NCBI RefSeq assembly: GCF_020379485.1
Contig: NC_063444.1
Coordinates: 2,304,652-2,368,651, forward strand
DNA: 64,000 bases
Reading direction: 5' to 3'
From: Brassica napus
Taxonomy: Eukaryota; Streptophyta; Magnoliopsida; Brassicales; Brassicaceae
In this document: piece after piece, positions 1 to 10,714 of the stretch
How the letters are laid out: each line of letters begins with the position of its first letter
Position numbering within the stretch: the first letter of the stretch is position 1
Position numbers and translations under genes: made by a program
The notes under the pieces: generated by a model
Databases searched by the model: none
The model's input: only the letters and a program-made list of their open reading frames with translations
Told to the model about the DNA's origin: nothing

Positions 1-540
1 ATATAAAACGATCTTGAAGCTAAAGTATAAGTATATTAAACCTTGGTTGTTCATATGTTTCATGGTATTATTGTGGTTGGAGGGAGGTATGCATGGGAGT
101 TTGATGGTTTGTCTGATTTTTGTTATACGTTGTTAAGTAGTTGGTTGATATATGGAATTTAAGATAGCAACTATTGCTTCAGTTGTACAAACTAAATAGT
201 GTTTCAATGGTAATAAGAAAGGAACGGATACTATTTGTGTTTTTTTTTTCATATCTGTATGAAAATTATTTAATTTTAATTGTTTCTTTGGAATAATTTT
301 TTTTAATTATATATGTATCTATCTATATTATGTGTGTGCTGATTAGTGTTCTGTTCAGAAAAAGTTGCTACTATATTTATGTGTGTATGTAAACATATAT
401 ATTTTATATACCTATATATTACTATAATTTGAGTATTTTCATTTAAAAGTATTTGAAGCACACAAAAGTATGGGAAACTAACATTGGTTTTTTTTTTTTG
501 TTTTTTCTTTATATTGAAGCTTTCATTAATTATTTAATAA
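1..540. other. AT-rich intergenic DNA
   Basis: No coding pattern, RNA gene or element end could be supported here. The stretch is AT-rich with several poly(T) runs and ends at a repeat that is found again further on. Confidence 0.6.
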
Positions 541-705
541 AACATAAATCTGAAAGTATTGAGCCTAAACTCAACATGATAGGGAATATGAAAAAAAAAA
601 ACTAAAACATAGAACTGAAATTATTGAGCATAAACTCAACGTGACAGGGAATATAAAAAAACTGATGGAATAAATTCCATATAATAGCTTAGATTAATAT
701 TATAT
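541..705. repeat. Dispersed repeat with tandem ~70-bp unit
   Basis: Two tandem versions of a ~70-bp unit (ACATA..ACTGAAA..TTGAGC..TAAACTCAAC..GACAGGGAATAT..A-run) are followed by a unique tail around 661-700 (GGAATAAATTCCATATAATAGC). The same unit and tail recur at 1261-1339 plus 2141-2205, where a retroposon interrupts them. The family is not recognised. Confidence 0.6.
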
Positions 706-1260
706 AATTTCCAACCTCGGTAATAATATATACTGTATATTTGTTTATCGAAAATAATTTAAAAATAACTATAATGTTTAGTTGTGCCATTGTTTATCCT
801 ATTATGCATATGTTCTACGCTCGCTAGAATTTGGAAACTCATGTTGATCAATTATTTTGTGGGCCAGTGGGCCTACTGTTTAATGGGATCAGGTTGGGCC
901 TATTTGGTTACGATGGAGTTGGGATTTTCCGAAACGTATATGGTGCTGAAATAGAGATTAGAAATGCTTGATATTTTTCTTTTTTTTTGTGTTCGATTAG
1001 AGTCGTAGTCGTAATTGCATTGCATGTTAATTTGTAGTGCGTAGGGAATGAAATTATGTATTTGCGTGGGTCCAACGTAACCGAAGTTATATACATGCAG
1101 TTGCAACTATCAGCTCGAGTTACCCGGTTTATATTTGAATATTTATAGATTCATATGTTAGTTATGTACGTATTTTTTTTTATATAAATTTATTTGTTTA
1201 AGGGAACATTCCAGTTACCAGAGTTAGATGAGTTTTGTTGTTCTCTTGATCGGGGAAATA
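706..1260. other. AT-rich intergenic DNA
   Basis: No supported gene. Short overlapping open frames at 900-1106 on the minus strand have no recognisable protein content and are probably chance. Confidence 0.55.
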
Positions 1261-1339
1261 ACAACATGACAGGGAATATGAAAAAAAAAAAAAAAAACAT
1301 AGAACTGAAATTCTTGAGCATAAACTCAGCATGACAGGG

Positions 1340-2139
1340 TCCTTCTTAGAAAAACTCAGAGAGAGAAATTGAGAGAGGGTTCCCGGCCGACGGCGAGGCT
1401 CCTTTAGCCACCGTCGGTCCGGTCTGGTTTTTCAAGTTTCTTTTAAACGTGGGTTATGTTTTTAGGTTATAGATCTGTTGGAATTAGTCTCGGCGGCGCA
1501 CCTATCTACGGTGGCCGTCCGATTTTGTCTCGGGAAGTGATGGCTTTCTCAGCATCTTCTTCGCCGGTCTCTGGTTCCGGGAGACGGTGGCTTCTTCAGC
1601 ACCGAGATCGCCGACTTTTGGTTCCGGGAGGCGGTGGCTCTCTTAGCACCGCTAGCGCCGGCTAGTTTCTTGAGTTACCTCACATCGATCTACGAATCTG
1701 AGCCTCTCTTGTTAATCTGCCTCTCGTTTCTGAATCTGATTCCGCATGCATGAATGTCGGAGATGACGATCGATTGTAGGCGGTTTTATTCTCTATTAAA
1801 TTCGTAGATCCGGCTTGTTATGATTCTCGGTATGCCTTGGTTGTATACGAGTCGTGGTGGAAAGTTGGTTTTGAATGGTTTCGGCTCAGATCCGATGACG
1901 GCGTCGCGGTTAGCCGTCGTATCGCGGATTCCGGAGCCGAAGGAAGAAGAGAGGAAGGCGCGCGCTTCGCGAGGATCGAGCGGCGCTCCTCAAGCTAGGG
2001 TTTTCGGAAGTTGGGCCTTTTGGCCCATAATGTTAGTTCTGTTTTTCGCCAAGTGTATTTAGGCTTTTGTAATGTTTGGGCCCTGCCCGTTTGGGTTTTA
2101 ACCCCCTTTAATAAATTCAGTTTGTGTCAAAAAAAAAAA
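1340..2139 (+). mobile_element. ~800-bp non-LTR retroposon with poly(A) tail
   Basis: This GC-richer segment interrupts the second copy of the 541-705 repeat. It ends with AATAAA at 2109-2114, the tail TTTGTGTC and a run of about 12 A. It is flanked by a target-site duplication (AACTCAGCATGAC[A/T]GGG at 1323-1339 and 2141-2157). A poly(A) tail and a ~17-bp duplication are the marks of L1-type target-primed retroposition. The 69- and 80-codon frames inside (1456-1665, 1820-2062) resemble no known protein. Size and structure would suit a Sadhu-like or other non-autonomous retroposon, but the family name is only inference. Confidence 0.75.
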
Positions 2140-2274
2140 AAACTCAGCATGACTGGGAATATAAAAAAAAAAACGGATGGAATAAATTCCATATAATAGC
2201 TTAGATTGAAATTAAAAAAAAACACGAAGACATGAATCTGGTTCAACCGCCTTCATCGTGTACTGCTAAACTCC

Positions 2275-2946
2275 TTAAGCAGCTGCAGAAGCTGGGTTGA
2301 GCCCTAAGGCCATCTCAAAAAACTCTGCCATGAGGTAGGCGTGGTAACATTTGAAGCAGACTGTGTTGACTCCCGGTGGATGGCAATTAAGTTCTGGTTC
2401 CATGCTTATGAGTGAGTCCACGTACACGTCCTACATTTCCACGGTAAGGTGACTCAGGGATGCCTGGACGTTTTCCCAGCTCGTCTCAACGGAGTCAAGA
2501 CCAATAGCATCAGTCAGCTTGGAAAGTATCTTCTTCCCCTTATTGATCATACCCGTGGCCATGAGAAGAACACCGTAATGGTACTTGGCCTCTTTGTGGG
2601 CCCCCTTAGAAGCAATACGATGGTGGTGTAGTCCCAAAACGGGATTATCAAGATCAAAATACTCACACATACCTTTAACGTAGTGAGCATCAAGGTGGTT
2701 GGATGCCAAAAGACTTTCCATCATTTTCCCATACCCGTAAGAGATATTGGGTCACTCCACCAAAGGGGTTACGTTGAGTGTATTGGCTATCAATGGATCG
2801 TCCAGACCGAAATTGAGACTCTTGCATGTCATCATTGCGTTACAGCAGTCAGTGGAGGAGGAAGCACCGACCTTGGAGACTATGAGCCGGAGCACGTCGT
2901 CAGGCATGGCCTCGAGACGTGAGAGCGAAAGTTTGGATGGCTCCAT
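2275..2946 (-). pseudogene. F-box protein pseudogene (At2g35280/At1g67623-like)
   Basis: One reading frame runs from ATG at 2944-2946 to TAA at 2275-2277 (224 codons) but is broken by TGA at 2752-2754 and TAG at 2431-2433. The N-terminus has the F-box signature of this small plant family (MPDDVLRLIVSKVG, then CCNAMMTCKSLN). The middle has its SEL1-like helical stretch (DAHYVKGMCEYF, HKEAKYHYGVLLMATG). The end has the family's cysteine patch (NTVCFKC). The first stop sits where TGG (Trp) is the likely ancestor (VE-stop-PNISYG). Family members are usually SCF adaptors that bind SKP1. With two in-frame stops this copy is very probably dead, unless it makes a 64-aa F-box-only peptide. Confidence 0.8.
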
Positions 2947-4274
2947 TGATAATTGTTGGAAAGTTATACTGATTATGAGTCTTTGCTCTTGTGATGTTTG
3001 TGCAGAGGTGCAATGATTTGTTCTGTTTATATAGAAGATATAGTCTCAACGCCTTATAAATTTACTACGCATTTGAAGAACCCTAATTAATTGTAATAAA
3101 GCATTATTCCTAACGTATACCGTATGAGGTGAATCGTCAAGGCGCTGAGATGCTTAGTATGCGTATGTGTATGCTAAGTGTGTAATATAATATAGATGTC
3201 TTCGCCAAATCGTATACATAATCCTGGATGCTGCATAACGGTGTTTACGTTACAATAGCTTAAATAAATTGGAGTAATTACAATTAATATCAATGAACGA
3301 CTATTCAATGTATAGGTTGTGTAAAGGAGCAGCTAAAATATCCAGAGTTTGCAAAAAATATGGATCTTTACATTAAAATATTCTTTTTATTTCTTTAATT
3401 CGATTTAGTAAAAAAAAAAAAACTTGATGTTTATGTATTGTGCACCAGTGTCATGGTGAAATTAATTAAACAAATTAATCTCAATATACATAATCGGTGG
3501 TTATAATTCAAAGCTTAGTTTTCTTGGGTTGTTTATGCTTAATGTCTTTGTTAATCCCTTGAAAACATTCGTCCATAAGGTTACCTGCGTCTCTCTGTAT
3601 AGACTTCTTTGCTTCTAACCCTTTATGTTTATGTAACCATTTTAAGCTTAATTCATCATTTTATAATACAATTCTATTGCAAAACTTATATAAAACCACG
3701 GAAGGAAAATTCATCTGTTTGTGGATTGGATGATCAGCTTAGCTACGTAAATATGAAAGGATATTAATATACAACGATTAGGGTTCACACAACTTCATAA
3801 CAATATATAACAATTAGGGTTCACACAACTGTACTGAAACCAGTATAAAAATTAAAACTAAATAACAGTGAAAAAGAAACCAAAATAAAACCGGAATGCT
3901 GAACACGGCAATATTAATTTAATACCGGACTAACCAAACTTCAAATTTGATCTACTCGACATTATAAAGGCATTTGTTCGCGCATGAGAAACGCAAACGC
4001 TTACTATATAGATACGTAACTAACGTCAGAAAATCCTATCTATATTTTTAAACACATATAATGTAACACAAAAATTTAAAATAAATAATAATAGGCTAAC
4101 CAGAATGATAACACCTCATAATTAAAACCGAGCCGGAATGCAATGCCGTTAAAATTAAAGTGCCCATATAATGGGGAATATTCAAAACAGAAACATCCAA
4201 ATATGCAAATTCAAATAAAGATGCATAAACATTAAGTAAACGATAGTCTGAACATTATTAATTGTTGATATATC
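2947..4274. other. AT-rich intergenic DNA
   Basis: No gene supported. There is a short direct repeat of ATTAGGGTTCACACAACT at about 3778-3795 and 3816-3833. The 3' end of the RPA1-like gene begins at 4275. Confidence 0.55.
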
Positions 4275-6615
4275 TCAACCAGCACGTGCCTTCTTCACCA
4301 CTTTTGACGTTCCTGCTCCAGTCTTCTTACGCGCCTTACTGGTTCCACCTTGATCACCAGCAGCAGGTGATGGCTCGATGGTCGGACTGCCAGCATCATC
4401 ATCATCGTCATCATCATCTCCCTGTCCATTCATTTTATTATACAAAAACGTATATGCAATCAGCAAGCAGCTACATGTTATGGTGAATGTAACTTACATT
4501 GTTCACCACGTCATCTACTGGCAGACGACCATGATCCTCAGCAATACGTGTTATGGTGAATGTCTTGTGATGCTCGGTGAAGTTAAACGCAGTGACCCTC
4601 ACTTGGAAAATGTACGTCTTTCCTTCCATGTCTGCGATGAACGGAGGTAAACCAGTGTCCTCAGGGTTCACACCGTCTTCAGCCTTTTGACAGGAAATAA
4701 GATGGTTAGTAAGATCGCGTTCAGCGTTTGACATCACGAATGTAAACAGTTATGATCCATACCAGCATCTGTGAAGCTTCGCTTGCTCGGATACTATGCA
4801 ACTTCGTTAATACACTATCAAACCATACGAATGTTCCTTCTGCAGCATCATCAGATATTGCCATCTCCACACGATAGCTATATGAAGATGATAAAGGCGA
4901 GGTCAGGTCACCATCAAATGTGTAAATCCTCATATATAAAGATGCGCTACTTACCGAAGGGCCCCAACAGCATGTGAATTACTGCATACTCCACACGTGA
5001 ATGCAGACTCAGTCCGCTGCAATTTTTTACCGCATTTGGAGCAAGCAACATAACACCACCCCTTATCTGTGTCAACACGGACAACCTTCCCAGTGCAAAG
5101 AAAATCAATCTTCTGCATCATATAAGCAAGACTCACATGCAAAGCGAACACCAACATTATAAATAAAAAAATACAAAATAAAACCAACAGATAGTATACC
5201 TGAGATGCAGCAGAAACGATGAAACTGCTGAGGTCAGCGATGGTCATAGTCTCCACCTTCGCATACGACTTTAACAGTGGAGCGGCCGATGGCAGACCGG
5301 TATCTCTGGCGATCAACCTACGCAGAGTATAATGATCAGGCAAGGAACAACCGAATGCACAAACATACGGTTAACAAACGACAAACATACTTGTAGAATC
5401 GAGCAGCCCCTGCTATAGTCTTCTTATCAAAATACACGTGCGTTCCCGACGTAGCGTTAAGAAACAGACGACCTACATAAATAGTAATTTTTTCTGGACT
5501 AAAGTGTTATGACATTACATGATACCACACAATTCAATACCTCCGACTATCTTGGGATTGATGCTAGTGACGACCATGACCTTCGGATCAACCCTCATAG
5601 CCTCAAGTTGTTTGTGGAAAGCGACAACCTGAGAGTCAAAGAAGCTTAAAGTGACGGTCTCATCACTGCACATATCAGAAAATCAGTTGTCATCAAACAT
5701 ATTCATACAATATGTTCGGAACTAATATATGAACAATAAATTTACCTTTCCAGTTTCAGAGTCACCATAACACGATTCTTCTCCTCCGGAGGATCACAAA
5801 CCGTGCTCTTCACACTCACTATCTCACCTATGATGTCTACATCAAGTTCGAAGCCGGTATCATTTTCTTATAAAGTCAGACTGATTCTAACTATATACTC
5901 AGAATATCAACAACATAAAAGTACGTGTCATTTGTGATCAACATACCTGGTAGCTGATTGTTTGTATTGGCAAGACCAATCAGCTCATGTTGGTTACGGA
6001 ACCGGAATGCTTCCTCGGGCAAGGGGGAGACAGGTTCAGTCAGCACTTGGAATGAGGTGGACTCGCTGAACCGGATCATCAAAGACGAATCAGTGAGCCG
6101 GAAATTCTGTGCGCATCTGGAGACATCAAAACCGGACACGAAAAACATTGTTCCGGCATGGAGCATTTCCCGGAACTGTGGGAAACGGCTAGCACTGATC
6201 GTGACTTGCATCATGGTCGACTGAAACGCAGATAAGAATCTATTAGTTACAATATACGGTGGAAATTCAAATGGATCAGTAATTATTTTTTTTTTGAACA
6301 GGAAGACGATACGGCTCACAATACCAAACCAAATCAAATATCAAATTCAACGACAAACCAAATCAACACTAATAATCACAATACGGCTCACAAATATCAA
6401 AGAACAAAGTGAAAATCTATGTATATAAATATGGAAAAAAAAACTGTGATAGAATGAACAACTCACGTTGACATCGACCATGAGCAGATCCATCCACATC
6501 AGCTCCCCACCACACTTAACGTTCTTAGCCTCCCAGAATCGAAGCAGTCTCGCCTCCACAACGGATGAGCACGCCCAGACTTGAGATCGGAAAAGAAAAC
6601 CTTTGTCATAGCCAT
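4275..6615 (-). pseudogene. RPA1-like (RPA70) ssDNA-binding gene with 1-bp frameshift
   Basis: Ten exons can be placed with GT-AG borders: 6467-6615, 5947-6220, 5746-5866, 5541-5665, 5391-5472, 5200-5317, 4955-5112, 4763-4877, 4498-4683, 4275-4421. They total 1475 nt, one short of 492 codons. The missing base lies in exon 1 at about 6569-6571. The start frame reads MAMTKVFFSDLKSGR, and one base later the family sequence resumes as CSSVVEARLLRFWEAKN. The protein would carry three OB folds. The last has the C4 zinc ribbon of DBD-C (CSKCGKK..FTCGVC in exon 7), and the tail is an Asp run followed by Lys/Arg-rich sequence. RPA1 binds single-stranded DNA in replication and repair, and the family is much expanded in Brassica. 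It is likely a recent pseudogene; a sequencing error or a downstream start cannot be excluded. Confidence 0.8.
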
Positions 6616-7661
6616 TGAGAAAGATGATGAGTAAGATTTGAGAATGAGCAAGGGTGTGAGATTAGGAAAGCGTAGAGAGCGCACCTGTGAAATCGCAACA
6701 TATTTATACACGATCTAGCGGATGAACTGCACAAGAGGTTGATTCGTAGTGGGATAGGGATTAAAGTCAATTTAAGATGATTTAGAACAAAACCGTTACA
6801 GGATCTAGACAGTCGCTGCGCCGATTGTCGACGAACGAAGAAAAGGAAGGGAGCATCTGTATAGGGTTCCCGTAGCAGATTTGTATAGATGGGCCTCACG
6901 ACAAAGAACATTTAGACAGAAGCACGATAGAAACATTTGATTAGCACGACAGAAACCCATGCAAAGCCCGTTTCGACAACGCTTTAGTGATACGGAGCGT
7001 ATCCGACGTGTCAGTGCAGGATGCCTCCTATTTTCAACGTGTCATCCGAGCTGGCATCACCAAGAGTGATACAAAGTGTCTTTTATATATAAAAATAATT
7101 ATGAACGTTCTATAATTAAAAAAATTAGATTATTGTAGTCGGTAACGGCTATTTTCCACATGCCAAGACTTTCTTTCCATTTTCATATGATTCTGAATCT
7201 ATTAAAATTAGGATAAATTTCACATCCCTTTAGTTATAGTCTATAATCTTGGTTATGCAGATATGAAACAAGTGAGCTACTCCCTTTATTTATTCTTTTG
7301 TTAACTGAAAATTCAAGGAATGGCATTTTTTTCTTCTTTCAGATCTCTAATTTTCCATAATAACGAAAACACTAATTACATAAAATTTCTTAATTAGGAA
7401 AATAATATTACTAACCAAAGAAAGAATTAATCAACAAAAAAAAAAACATTAAACTCAGACACGACGTCGTTTTGGAACAGTCAATCTTCAATTGACTATA
7501 GCTACTTCTTCTCTCTTTCTATCTCTCAGGTCAGAGCCATCAACAAACAAACACCAACAACAACAACAACGAAGCGTGTCTTGACTGCTTCATCTCTCTT
7601 CTTCTTCTCCTTTCCCACGTAATTCCCCTAAAATCAACTCTCTCTAAGGTTTCAATCAACC
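6616..7661. other. Divergent intergenic region between RPA1-like and AGB1
   Basis: About 1.2 kb separates the two divergently oriented start codons, so it should hold both promoters. The stretch 7080-7440 is AT-rich. From about 7490 it becomes CT-rich, as expected for the AGB1 5' leader. No other gene is supported. Minus-strand open frames at 6606-6911 have no recognisable content. Confidence 0.5.
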
Positions 7662-7685
7662 ATGAACCTTCTCCCTCTCTTCTAG
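7662..7685 (+). promoter_or_regulatory. Short upstream ORF in probable AGB1 leader
   Basis: An ATG at 7662-7664 opens a seven-codon frame (MNLLPLF) closed by TAG at 7683-7685, about 100 bases before the AGB1 start. If the transcript starts upstream of it, it could reduce initiation at AGB1. The transcription start is not visible from sequence. Confidence 0.4.
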
Positions 7686-7693
7686 ACCTCTCC

Positions 7694-7696
<3 letters not shown>

Positions 7697-7734
<38 letters not shown>
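7697..7734 (+). repeat. (CT)19 microsatellite in AGB1 leader
   Basis: Nineteen uninterrupted CT dinucleotides end 48 bases before the AGB1 start codon. CT/GA tracts are common near plant transcription starts; length variation between accessions is likely. Confidence 0.9.
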
Positions 7735-7735
<1 letters not shown>

Positions 7736-7782
7736 ATTCCCTTTGATCGGCCGACGGAGAAAGCCAAGTCCGAAACTCTATA

Positions 7783-9889
7783 ATGTCTGTCTCCGAGCTC
7801 AAAGAACGCCACGCCGCCGCTACAGAGACCGTCAACAACCTCCGCGATAGGCTTCGACAGAGACGCCTCCAGCTCCTCGACACCGATGGTTTGCGATTTC
7901 TCTTCTTCTTCGCGATTCTTAGATCTGTTTTTTTTTTTATTTCTTTTGGGATTGAATTTTGGGCAGTGGCTAAGTACTCGGCGGCGCAAGGTCGCTCTCC
8001 GGTGAAATTCGGAGCCACGGATCTGGTTTGCTGCCGTACTCTTCAGGGACACACCGGGAAGGTGAAGTGATCTTATCTCTTATCTTACAAGTGAATTACA
8101 TGTTTGATTCATTTGCTTACAAAGTTTATGTTTTTATCCTTCCAAGTATGCTTCTTTATGGAAGCTTTCTAGCTTTTGAACCCTGATGAAGGGTTTAGGG
8201 AGTGTATCTACTTTAGGGTAAACATAAAGCTTCATTCTTTGAGGAGTTTAGGTTTGGAACCAATTCATTTTTGAAGATTCTATTAGTTAACGAATTTTAC
8301 TAGACTTTCCTTTTGTATGATTGAAGAATTGCAGCTGTCTATTGAGATTAACGGTTTAGGGTTTAGGGAGTGTATCCCCTTTAGGGTTAACTAAAAGCTT
8401 CGTTCTTTGAAGATTTTAGGAGGTTACATATGCTTAACCGAATTTTACTAGAGTTTCCTTATGTATGATTGAAGAATTGGAGCTGGCTAGTGAGATTAAA
8501 GGGTTTAGGGAGTGTAAACCATTTTAGGGTTAACCAAAAGCGTCAGTCTTTATGCGGAATTCAGTTTTAACATTTTGTAATTTTACAGGTTTATTCGTTG
8601 GATTGGACGCCGGAGAGGAACCGGATTGTCAGTGCATCTCAAGATGGGAGGTTAATAGTGTGGAATGCTCTAACGAGTCAGAAGACTCATGCTATTAAAC
8701 TCCCTTGTGCATGGGTTATGACTTGTGCTTTCTCTCCAAATGGTCAGACTGTTGCGTGTGGTGGGTTAGACAGTGTGTGTTCTATCTTCAGTCTTAGCTC
8801 GACTGCGGATAAGGATGGGACTGTACCGGTTTCGAGGATGCTCAGTGGCCACAGGGGGTATGTTTCTTGCTGTCAGTATGTCCCAAATGAGGATGCTCGT
8901 CTGATCACAAGTTCAGGTGATCAAACGTGTGTCTTATGGGACGTGACTACTGGGCTCAAAACTTCTGTTTTTGGTGGCGAGTTTCAGTCTGGACATACTG
9001 CTGATGTACTAAGGTAGGGGATGTTGCTTCCATCTGCTTGCTTTATTACCATTTTGATTTGGAATAGGTTTGGTCCATATGATAGGGAGTTGATTTGATC
9101 TCTGTGTATGAAACTTAACATGGATGATATTATATTGTGATTCAAGTTAAAACTCATGCTCTTATACACATTTATTGTACCCCCAGTGTCTCAATCAGTG
9201 GATCAAACCCAAACTGGTTCATATCTGGTTCATGCGACACCACTGCACGCTTGTGGGACACTCGCGCTGCGAGCCGAGCGGTTCGAACGTTTCATGGGCA
9301 CGAGGGAGATGTTAATACTGTCAAGTTCTTTCCGGATGGGAATAGATTTGGGACTGGATCAGAAGATGGAACATGCAGGTTGTATGACATTAGGACCGGT
9401 CATCAACTCCAGGTGTATCAGCCACATGGTGATGGTGAGAATGTACCTGTGACCTCCATTGCATTCTCTGCCTCGGGGAGACTTCTTTTCGCTGGATACG
9501 CTAACAACAACGCTTGCTACGTTTGGGATACTCTTTTGGGAGAGGTAAGCTAATTATTAATAAGTATTGAGTGGTGATAGTTGTTTTTCTTAGCTCATTG
9601 TGATGTGTAATAGTTTGAATGTGGGGGGTAATTTGCATGCAGATTGTATTGGATTTGGGGGAGCTGCAGGATTCGCACAAGAATCGGATAAGCTGTTTGG
9701 GGATGTCAGCAGACGGAAGTGCCTTGTGTACAGGAAGCTGGGATTCAAATCTAAAGGTTAGTGTCTGTAAACCAAAACTACTAACATGAGTTGTGATTAA
9801 GATGATAGACTTTTGAGGATTTTGTGTGTTTTTTTGCCCCATAAATTACACAGATATGGGCGTTTGGAGGGCACAGGAGAGTGATATGA
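7783..9889 (+). CDS. AGB1: Heterotrimeric G-protein beta subunit AGB1
   Basis: Six exons (7783-7888, 7967-8061, 8589-9013, 9187-9544, 9643-9756, 9854-9889) give 1134 nt, i.e. 377 aa, the length of Arabidopsis AGB1. Residues ~1-45 form the N-terminal coiled coil ([18 protein letters not shown]) that pairs with the gamma subunit. Seven WD40 blades follow, with GH..WD pairs such as [17 protein letters not shown] and [17 protein letters not shown], ending in [13 protein letters not shown]. The Gbeta-gamma dimer acts at the plasma membrane with canonical and extra-large G-alpha proteins in immunity, hormone and growth signalling. Intron 2 (8062-8588) is long and contains tandem repeats. The gene converges on coatomer gamma. 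It corresponds to At4g34460. Confidence 0.98.
8185..8575 (+). repeat. Diverged ~150-bp tandem repeat in AGB1 intron 2
   Basis: Three copies of a unit beginning GGGTTTAGGGAGTGTA are seen at about 8189, 8358 and 8499. Each is followed by TTTAGGGT(T)AAC and the first two also by AAGCTTC..TTCTTTGA. The first two continue into GAATTTTACTAGA.TTTCCTT.TGTATGATTGAAGAATTG. The third copy is cut short by the intron's 3' end. Confidence 0.75.
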
Positions 9890-10714
9890 AGAAGAGAAAA
9901 GAAACATAGGAGTCGTGTCTGAGCTGTATCTCCAGTTCTTGTGGTTTTGGTTAATATAATCTGTACTCTTTGTTTGTAATCTGTGTGAAAAAATGGGGAT
10001 GGGGAAGGTGTGTGTTACTTTTGAATAGTGGAATAGAGGATCAAAACTTCCCTTGTTGACTAGTGTGCTTTTGATTTATTTATTCTTCATTTGCCTTTCC
10101 AAACCATATAGCGCACTACTGAACTTGTTATTTGCCTCCTTCAGTGTGAATACTCTAATCAATTCGTGCTTAAATCCTCAAGAGTAAAGATATGCTTAAG
10201 CTGATGTACTATCAAGCACATGAAATAAAGACAAGTGAGAAATGGAAGACTCAGACTAGTCTCCATGGACCACAATAACCTCCAAGAAACCTCCTTGAGA
10301 ACACTAGTAAGATGACCTTTGTGACATAAGAGGTTCCATGATCAAGGAACTAATTATCAAACAACGTGTATGAACTCATCCTAACATGTTTACAAAGGTA
10401 AACACATGCTTGAATGATTAAAATGCAACCGGGTAGTTTTATCGATTTTTACATTATTATACTGAAATGATTTATAAGCAATTCAACTATTTCGTTTAAC
10501 CATCAAATCAAACACAAAAGTAACAAAACCATCATATAGGAAAAACTCCAGTATTTGACAATAGTAATGTAGAAAAAAAAAGAAGGTACTAATATACTAT
10601 TCAAAACAAAATAGATGAAGAAAAGTCTTTGTTTATTTCTGGTCTGGTACTTGTAATAACAAACTCTTTCTTTGGTGGTGGCAGATACGTGAGAGGTGTG
10701 ATCCAATCAGAGTT
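9890..10714. other. Convergent 3' intergenic region (AGB1 / COPG)
   Basis: This holds the 3' untranslated regions of two genes facing each other. No additional coding sequence or repeat was recognised. Confidence 0.6.

Noticed and set aside
1456..2062. Two small open frames as protein genes
   Set aside because: They lie inside a poly(A) retroposon and resemble no family.
7540..8052. 170-codon minus-strand open frame over the AGB1 start
   Set aside because: It is antisense to a certain gene; its Arg/Glu run comes from the (CT)19 tract read backwards.
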